A DNA stretch of 37,870 nt from contig CAUDNR010000096.1 of the NCBI GenBank assembly GCA_958430865.1, positions 1 to 37,870 of the forward strand, given 5' to 3'. This document shows positions 32,047-37,870 of this stretch, piece after piece. A program made the position numbers and the translations under genes. The stretch's first letter is position 1, and the number at the start of each line of letters is the position of its first letter. Below the pieces are notes generated by a model, which did no database searches, was not told the DNA's origin, and was given only the letters and a program-made list of their open reading frames with translations. The stretch comes from Entrophospora sp. SA101. Lineage: Eukaryota; Glomeromycota; Glomeromycetes; Entrophosporales; Entrophosporaceae.

Positions 32047-32195
32047 TTTTGATTTTTTTTTTTTGATTTTTTGAAGAAAACTCGTGTATTATTTCTTTTA
32101 TTTATTTTTATAATACTCCTTTGTTACACGACTAGATTCTGATTAGATTAAAATTATTCGATTTGATTTGATTTGATTTGATTTGATCGAGATTA
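32047..32195. other. 5' flank of RPA2 with a (ATTTG)n microsatellite
   Basis: A poly-T tract lies directly upstream of the RPA2 start. 32160-32187 holds five ATTTG units. Confidence 0.6.
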
Positions 32196-32660
32196 AATAA
32201 ATAAATTTATCCGAAAATCTTTTGAAGAGAAAATTAAATTACTTTTATTATGCATTTCCTTGCTTGCCAAACGCTCTAAAATAAATGATTTTTCTTCCTC
32301 TTCTTCAGATGAAGAGAAACAAATAATAGTACTCCATGAAGCTAAAAAACAAATCATTGATATACCATGGAGTTCAAGAGGCATTTTTGAATTACTAGAA
32401 GTACTTTCACTATCTGTGTGAAGAATTGATTCCTATTTTGCATAGAAAAAAACAATAATAACAGTGATAATAATAATAGTAGTAATAAATTGGGAGTGAT
32501 TGGTCTATTTTGGGATCAAAAAATTGAATCTTCTATCTGGTTTTTAGCAACTGGTGACAGTTTTAGATAGATAAGTGAGAAATTGGGATTTGGTGAGACA
32601 ACAGTGATATGTACATTTCAAAGTTTTTTGGATGCAATTATTGAAAAGATTTGATAAGAG
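32196..32660 (+). pseudogene. PIF/Harbinger-type transposase remnant, plus-strand copy
   Basis: Plus-strand pieces: SSSSSDEEKQIIVLHEAKK (about 32296-32352); then, after an 11-bp insertion and shift, FHYLCEELIPIL; then from about 32525 KIESSIWFLATGDSFR, a stop, and ISEKLGFGETTVICTFQSF (to 32655). W-x-L-A-T-G-x-S-F-x-x-I-x-x-x-x-G-x-x-x-x-T-V is the HTH of HARBI1/PIF transposases. No DDE catalytic part remains. 32370-32480 recurs inverted at 33010-33115. Confidence 0.6.
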
Positions 32661-33009
32661 AAAATGAATTCTTAAAAAATCTAAATAAAAATTTCTACTC
32701 AATAATTATTGGTCAAATTCTTCCACTTGGTTAAACATTGAACATCACTATAAAAATGTTCCCAAATGACCAAGTATGCAGATGCATTCAGCCAAAAAAG
32801 TACATTAGGTTTAGACCCTACTCCACGAGTTGTTTTTAATTTTTCAAGTTCTTCCTTATTGTTTTCAAGAAAAGTAAGTAGAGCTTTCAGTAGCTGAATC
32901 ATTCCATTGGACACATTGTTTATAAATATGGGTTTTGTTGTTGAATTAACAAATTTGTTTCCAAAATGCTATTAATACCCATTTTTCTTTTATTTTTTAA
33001 AAAACATAT
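32661..33009 (-). pseudogene. Unrecognised repeat-borne ORF fragment (32699-32914 on minus)
   Basis: 71 codons: NGMIQLLKALLTFLENN, then KEELEKLKTTRGVGSKPNV and WLNASAYLVIWEHFYSDV, ending at a TGA-proximal TAA. It has protein-like composition with a short coiled-coil-like middle. Its upstream frame (KFVNSTTKPIFINNV) is open on minus. It sits between the two inverted Harbinger pieces and could belong to another transposon. Family unknown. Confidence 0.35.
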
Positions 33010-33200
33010 CTAATAATATTATTGTCACTGTTATTGTTTTTTCTTTGCAAAATAGGAATCAATTCTTCACACAAACACTGAAAAGTACTTCTAGTAATTC
33101 TTGAACTCAAATTATCAAAAGATAATGCTAACCCTGCAAGAAATCGTGTTATTTTTTACAAAAGTTTAAAATTTGATTGGTAAATCCTATTCAGAGGATA
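33010..33200 (-). pseudogene. PIF/Harbinger transposase N-terminal piece, minus-strand copy
   Basis: On minus the frame reads AGLALSFDNLSSRITRST, FQCLCEELIPILQRKNNN. This is the clean version of the 32370-32480 segment and lacks the 11-bp insertion there. The two copies are inverted about 630 bp apart. Confidence 0.6.
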
Positions 33201-34004
33201 AGATCTATTTTTAATAGTAAAATAAATCTTAATCAAATCCTAAAATTAGATAAATTTTGATTGGCAAATTTATGAGGTAGTATACATTACTTTTATTTTG
33301 TCCACCAGCATTATTACAAGTAATCTTTAAATGTTTTTCACCCATCAAAAATCATGCTAAGAGTTCCATTAGGACCTTTCCTATAATTTTGTCTTCATCA
33401 AGAACATAATTAATTTGCTCCTTTACCACTTCATCTTGGACTCGATCATAACTGTAATGAGCAGTAGCATCAATACTGCAATATTGTGTTTACTTTTTAA
33501 TAATTTTGATTAACTAATTTTCTTTGTTCTTCAGCTAATTTTGTATTTTTATTATGACAATGTCTTTCTAATCTGGCCTTGGACAGATGCTCCTCTTGGC
33601 AAGCATTGTAATGTAAACCATTTTTAAAATGTTGACAAGTATCACACAAATCAGTCCTGAGGCTCATAATTTGAATCTCTGGTTCAATTGATGTCATAAC
33701 CTTCTAAATGCATCATACTTCAAAGTCTTCAAATTACTATCTTCTTTCAGACCAGCCATAAAATCCTTGTGCACTGATTTCAGCTGGTAAGAATGTAGCT
33801 AATTGGATTATTCTATTGATACTTCTTTGTGGACTTGGTAATCCATGAACTTTAGCATAATTTTCCAAAAAATTCTTTACCACTTCAACAATACTTTTGT
33901 CAATCACCATCTTTTGTTTTCCATTGAGGCATTCTTTTAATATTACCATGAACTCTTGTAGAGGACCATGGTTTATTGGATGATTTATGATATTTTCTAC
34001 CAAT
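33201..34004 (-). pseudogene. Transposon-associated protein remnant (RNase H-like, Asn-Ala-Gly-Gly-Gln-Asn motif)
   Basis: Minus-strand pieces in order: FLENYAKVHGLPSPQRSIN and LATFLPAEISAQGFYGW (34003-33737); IEPEIQIMSLRTDLCDTCQH, then FKNGLHYNACQEEHLSKA (33697-33497, a CDTC zinc-like pair); YCSIDATAHYSYDRVQDEVV and QINYVLDEDKIIGKVLMEL, stop, KHLKITCNNAGGQNKSN (about 33480-33290). The order LPSP / DLCxxC / HYSYD / NYxxDE / CxNxxGQNKxN is that of a large transposon-borne family common in fungi and cnidarians (DUF7869-type in my memory, not verified). Broken by several shifts and by the MITE at 34005. Confidence 0.55.
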
Positions 34005-34259
34005 TAAGGTTTCTGGTCCAAACTGTTTTCTCAAAGCCCAAACTAGTTTGGGCAATTTGGGCTTCTCAACATTTTCTATAAGCATGAACATTAAAAAACT
34101 ATATGAATCAACTTGTTTTAACTTAAACAACTTTAAAATAATTTCGCCCAATTTCGGCTAATAACAAAAAGTAGTTTGGGCTTATAAAAAAATAATTTTT
34201 GCCCAAAGTATTTGGGCAATTTCGGCTACTAGTAGAAGCAGTTTCGACCAGAAACCTTA
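34005..34259. mobile_element. MITE, TIR family TAAGGTTKCTGG, inserted in the transposon remnant
   Basis: Left TAAGGTTTCTGGTCCAAACT and right, inverse, TAAGGTTTCTGGTCGAAACT differ at one base. The TA at each end is the probable target. The interior repeats TTTGGGC, CCCAAAC and TTTCGGCTA in both orientations. The insertion splits the ORF ending at 34003. Confidence 0.8.
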
Positions 34260-34438
34260 CTACTAATCCCTAGCATATTGAGATAAGTTCTTGTTTTTCA
34301 ATGGAATTGTTATAATGTTTTGTAAAATATGGCAGATTCTGTGGATAATGTTGCCAAAAAAAAAAATATAAATATGCCCATTTATTTCAAGGTATAAAAG
34401 TATGAGAATCAAAATATTTTTAATGATCTTAAGTGCAA

Positions 34439-34643
34439 TTAAGCTTGTGGGCGAAACCTCCATAGTAATTGCTGAAACCATGGCAAAACTATATTAAATC
34501 TTATCAAAAATCCTGTTGAAACTATGCCGAAATGGCAAAACCTCAAAATGTGAAACTCTGCTGAAACTCTAATAAACAATTAATGTGTAACCTGCTGAAA
34601 CCCTGCTGATTGATTTCTGGAGGAGTTTTGGCAAGCAACCTTA
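34439..34643. mobile_element. Related MITE, TIR TAAGGTTGCTTGCCAAAACT
   Basis: Left TTAAGCTTGTGGGCGAAACC and right, inverse, TAAGGTTGCTTGCCAAAACT are imperfect inverted repeats. The interior is a cluster of GCTGAAACC, GTTGAAAC and GCCGAAATGGCAAAACC motifs. Same terminus type as 34005-34259 and 36748-36858. Confidence 0.65.
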
Positions 34644-34669
34644 TTCATGAATTTTTTTATACTGATAAA

Positions 34670-35280
34670 AATATAAAGATAATCAGAACAATTATCTTGC
34701 AATCTGTAAAGGATGTACAACAAAAAAAGATTCAATAATGCTAAAACAAAAATTTCAAAATTTCAAACACAATGAAAAGCATTGGGAAACACTTGTTAGA
34801 TCATGAAAATTTTAAAGCTTGCTATTCTGATAAAATTGAATTTGTAGAAAATCATCTTGAAATAATCAAACAAAAAGAATTGCAAAATAGATCAAATGAT
34901 CTAGTAAATATTTAACAATTTAATTAATAAAATTACTAGAATAATAGATGAGAATTTTTTTTATATATGTATACATATATTTATTTACATATTAATATAT
35001 ATATATGATTAATTGTATTAGGTGATACTGGTATTATTAATGTCGAAGATAATATTTTTTCAGAAATTTCTACTTTTAAACATGTAAGAAATGATTCTAC
35101 AACAAACCAATCAACATTAAATCATTATCTTGGTAGGCCTTTACAACCAAGTGAACAACAAATATTTGAAATGTTATTGTTAAGAATGACAGTCTCTATT
35201 GGCTAGTCATTCCAATGGGTAGAAAATGAAGAAACAATTGCTTTCTTTAAATTTGTTTACCCATTAAAAATTTTAAATTT
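34670..35280 (+). pseudogene. hAT (BED zinc finger) transposase remnant
   Basis: YLAICKGCTTKKD (about 34693-34730) supplies the first Cys pair of a BED finger. In the next frame KSIGKHLLDHENFKACYSD (about 34773-34830) has the His/Cys pair, then KQKELQNRSNDLVN. After about 115 bp of AT-rich sequence comes NQSTLNHYLGRPLQPSEQ, IFEMLLLRMTVSIG, a TAG, SFQWVENEETIAFFKFVYP (about 35110-35270), a classic hAT segment before the first catalytic Asp. The TAG stands where W is expected. The remainder of the transposase is absent. Confidence 0.65.
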
Positions 35281-36131
35281 TTTCTTTACAAATTTTGTGA
35301 ATAAAAATAAAAAATTCCATTGGCTGAATTCCTTTAAATTCCAGTGAAAAAGACTGGAGCACCAGAACACTGGAACAATGGAACACATAATTCCAGATTC
35401 CGAATTCCATTGCATAACAACACTGGTTGGTACCATTCCAGTAATTTCTAATCATTTCACCTTTATGTGGCCAACTGGTGAGAATGAAGGAATTATAGAA
35501 GCTTATGAAATACCAAATTATGGAAAATCAAAAATATATTCAGTTTCTGATATAAAAAACTTCTCAAAAACAATGATATATATAAATCAACCTAACTCAA
35601 TAGCCATTGACCAAACAAGTGCTCAGTTAGAATGGAAATGAATATATCTTCACAATTAATTCATATATTCAAACATTAACAGCCTCTGAAGTAAGATCCA
35701 AACTTCAAGAAAAAATTTTGAATTCCTCTGGAGGTAAATCAGTCATAAAACAGAGATTGGATCAATTTACTAATTTTGAGCCAATAAATATTACATTATT
35801 TCAAATGATGACTTAAAAAATTTATTGCATAAAAATTTAATATCTGGATTTGCCCTAAGGAGTAAACAAAAGTTTGGAAAAAAAGGTGGTAAAAGACTAA
35901 ATTTAAATGCAATTGAAAAATTGAAAGAAATGTTCCTGGCTGGTAATATAGAGAAAAGTAATAAATTCTCACCAGAAGATATGTTGAAACAACTTGAAAA
36001 ACATGCTGAAAACAATGAAATAAAAAGCTGATAATCTTCCCACTCTCCAACAAATTAAATCGTGGATATCTCAATTTAACCATCATCACAAAAAACAAGC
36101 AGCTGAAGTTGCTAGCACTGGCTCTAATTAA
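35281..36131 (+). pseudogene. Multi-copy transposon ORF remnant with MFLAGN motif
   Basis: Frames 35378-35641 (FTFMWPTGENEGIIEAYEI then SDIKNFSKTMIYINQPNSI and a stop) and 35825-36131 (SGFALRSKQKFGKKGGKRLN, LNAIEKLKEMFLAGNIEKSN, KFSPEDMLKQLEKHAENN; then, after one lost base, ADNLPTLQQIKSWISQFNHH). The K-R-L-x-x-x-x-x-x-L-x-x-x-F-L-A-G-N ... I-x-x-W-I segment closes an abundant repeat-family protein, known to me as typical of Glomeromycotina genomes (memory, unverified). The stop at 36131 is its natural end. Upstream frames are broken by stops and a loss near 35641-35800. Confidence 0.5.
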
Positions 36132-36747
36132 TGTAAAATTATCTTTCACATATATATTAAAAATTGTTATTTAATGAAAAAATTAAATATTATGTATAAT
36201 AAATGTTTTTAACTTACCTTAAAGCCTTGAAAAATGTTTTTTTTATTTATATATAATTGTAATTTTAACAACAATAATAAAAATAAATGCTTTATTTTAA
36301 CAATGTACTTTTTATATGCAAGATGATGGAGGTAATCAGTCTGAATATATTTGATAAACAAGTTGAGTAAACCACCTACCTCCAAGAATAAAGTCTTGTT
36401 TTTTTCTTTTTTATGATTGTAATTACTAATAGTGTTCCATGTTGCAACCAAAAAAAGGAAACAAAATGGTCATAAAGGTGGTTGCAATCATTTTTATATG
36501 ATGCAAAGATGGTAGCAACCGTCACCAAAAGTTGCAGCCGGTATTCTTAATTACTAATTAGAATCCAATATTTAATGTAATAAATGACAAACATTACATG
36601 TAAAAATATATATGAAAATTCTCTAAATCAACAGGTACCAAAGAATATCTATTTTTCTTCACTTGATTAAAGGCAATAAAAAAATTATTTATATATTCTT
36701 TGGGATATGTTTTATTTGTACATTAAAAAAAAATTATGTAGTGGGAA
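36132..36747. other. Spacer with a possible small MITE at 36430-36535
   Basis: GTGTTCCATGTTGCAACCAA (36431-36450) and the inverse of TTTTGGTGACGGTTGCTACC / GCAGCCGGTATTC (36510-36540) suggest degenerate inverted ends around repeated GTTGCAACC motifs. Otherwise AT-rich. An 80-codon minus frame overlapping it has no features. Confidence 0.35.
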
Positions 36748-36858
36748 TTAAGATTGTGGGCAAAACTCCTCCAGAAATCAGGGGTTTTGTGTATATACTA
36801 ATTGTTCGAGTTTTGAAAGAGATTTGACAGTCAAAGAGGTTTTAGCAAGCAACCTTAA
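36748..36858. mobile_element. Short MITE of the TAAGGTTGCTTGC family
   Basis: Left TTAAGATTGTGGGCAAAACT and right, inverse, TTAAGGTTGCTTGCTAAAAC. 111 bp. It shares CTCCTCCAGAAATCA (in inverse) with 34439-34643. The bases TTAA occur at both edges. Confidence 0.65.
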
Positions 36859-37375
36859 GTGGAATAAAAGTATAGTACATGCAAAGGTATTTAATTAGTC
36901 ATTTTGCGTCAATTTTTCTCTATGTATGACTCTCTCATTTATTCATGGATCGTCAATTATTATAGCCGATTTTTCCCGTTCATTGAATGATCGTCAATAA
37001 TCACGCGTCCAGTCTTTCCTTTCTGGAAATCACATGATTGCGCAAATTTTTTTGATTGTAAATTTTTTCTCAAAGCTGTTGCCAAAGTACAGTAAATTGT
37101 GGGACTAGGCTTTTTTTTAAAAGTTACATTCATTTGTTATAAATAAAAAAAATTATGCATATACAAATAAATCAATAATTATTATTTGTCAATCATATCC
37201 AAATCATATATACTACAATACAATTTCTTAAATAGGAATAAACACACTGGTCTTGGGGAAATCCTTGCTCCCAGTAAAAAAAAATGAATGAGGGTATTTT
37301 TTTCTTAGAAAATAACTATTTTAAAAATATGTAGTATTTTTACATCATATTTAATAATTTGCTTTATAATAAAAT
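36859..37375. other. AT-rich spacer, nothing recognised
   Basis: A pair ATGGATCGTCAATTATTATAG and GAATGATCGTCAATAATCACG at 36954-37005 is a short direct duplication. No gene. Confidence 0.35.
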
Positions 37376-37754
37376 GGGGCATACTGCAACAAAACCAGAC
37401 AAAGTGAACATTGGTATTACCAAGGATTTCAGGGATCAAAATTTAGTCATTTGTAATGTGATTATAATTATATATCAGTTTTATAATATTCCATTTGTTA
37501 TCTTAAGTGATATACAGAACTACCCCTATATAAAAATAATTAATATGAAACTCATTTACATCAGATCTACTATGGAACCCAAGAATTATAGTACCATTAG
37601 AAGTATTCTGAAGAAAGAACAAGGTGAAAAAATTGCTCCTTACATTTTCAAAATAAATGATACTCAGACACTGGAAGCTTATCTAAAAAAAGAAAAGCAG
37701 AGTGAAAGTGTACTATTACCCAACAAAAAGCCAAAATCTTTAAAAGGAAAATAG
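37376..37754 (+). repeat. Repeat copy B (shared with 6995-7400)
   Basis: ATGGGGCATACTGCAACAAA onward is the second copy of the repeat next to the Fanzor-like gene. Here the sequence left of ATGGGG is unrelated, so the Fanzor-like ORF is not present and only its first dozen codons (MFTLSGFVAVCPI on minus) remain. Confidence 0.85.
37572..37754 (+). CDS. Small repeat-borne ORF, open copy
   Basis: 60 aa from ATG 37572: MEPKNYSTIRSILKKEQGEK, IAPYIFKINDTQTLEAYLKK, then a Lys-rich tail containing SESVLLPNKKPKSLKGK. No known domain recognised. It is intact here and frameshifted at 7170, and copy A has about 20 more codons before the SVLLPN segment. An open frame extends 71 codons upstream without an in-frame stop but that part overlaps the repeat terminus. 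Likely an element-encoded protein start, not a host gene. Confidence 0.4.
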   Translation: MEPKNYSTIRSILKKEQGEKIAPYIFKINDTQTLEAYLKKEKQSESVLLPNKKPKSLKGK

Positions 37755-37870
37755 CTACCATTTGATAGTTGGAATGAATTTCAATTTATACAAAGGGAAA
37801 TTTCCTCAATTACTTTTTTATTTTCAATCAAGATCATCTTTTAGTCTCTTTGACTTCAATTTGAGCAGTT
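37755..37870. other. Window end, nothing recognised
   Basis: AT-rich sequence following the repeat. Too short to judge. Confidence 0.3.

Noticed and set aside
34904..35021. Intron in the hAT remnant (GTAAAT...TATTAG)
   Set aside because: The borders look right but joining them does not keep the reading frame of the two flanking hAT segments, so I did not assign it.
35791..36149. Minus-strand ORFs of 74 and 117 codons
   Set aside because: Opposite the plus-strand transposon ORF with the FLAGN motif; Phe/Leu-rich shadow frames.

Overview
The window looks like a gene-sparse, very A+T-rich, repeat-rich fungal chromosome segment, most like a Glomeromycotina (arbuscular mycorrhizal) genome such as Rhizophagus. 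This is an inference from four things: many short introns with GTAAG...TAG borders and several microexons; fungal-type housekeeping genes; long AT-rich spacers; and dense decayed DNA transposons (hAT, pogo, Tc1/mariner, PIF/Harbinger, several MITE families, a Fanzor-like TnpB-related remnant). No bacterial operon, tRNA, rRNA or CRISPR array was seen.

Five intact multi-exon genes could be spliced by hand with an unbroken frame. An ARFRP1/Arl3-type small GTPase (11897-12883, minus, 198 aa) is divergently arranged with a microsomal very-long-chain 3-oxoacyl-CoA reductase (13475-15103, plus, 355 aa). Next come a mitochondrial ABC1/ADCK2-type atypical kinase (17907-20519, plus, 773 aa), a Kv-beta-type aldo-keto reductase (24991-26623, plus, 351 aa) and replication protein A 32 kDa subunit (30663-32046, minus, 287 aa). 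They serve unrelated pathways (Golgi traffic, fatty-acid elongation, quinone biology, redox, DNA replication), as expected for a eukaryotic locus. Weaker genes are a small membrane protein (26989-27368), a possible secreted peptide (23100-23435), a NatB NAA20 pseudogene (20608-20940) and a few unrecognised exons.

Left region (1-9,000): a hAT MITE end; a pogo/Tigger-like element with perfect inverted ends; a MITE with 25-bp TIRs; a degraded Fanzor-like gene lying against a 1.5-kb tandem array flanked by 55-bp inverted copies of Fanzor coding sequence; and a 1.37-kb hAT derivative whose transposase is reduced to its two ends and whose termini carry opposed arrays of a 19-bp repeat.

Middle region (9,000-30,000): four of the five genes, separated by MITEs. 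At 23.6-24.7 kb one hAT MITE sits inside the 19-bp repeat of another hAT, with an 8-bp target duplication. Right region (27.6-37.8 kb): Tc1/mariner, PIF/Harbinger, RNase H-like transposon, hAT and other transposon-ORF remnants around RPA2, and a second copy of the repeat that accompanies the Fanzor remnant.

The most interesting threads are the Fanzor/tandem-array locus, the paired 19-bp subterminal arrays, the shared terminus containing a splice-acceptor-like sequence, and recurrent CpA-to-TpA type changes (including three TGG-to-TAG stops) in the hAT elements.
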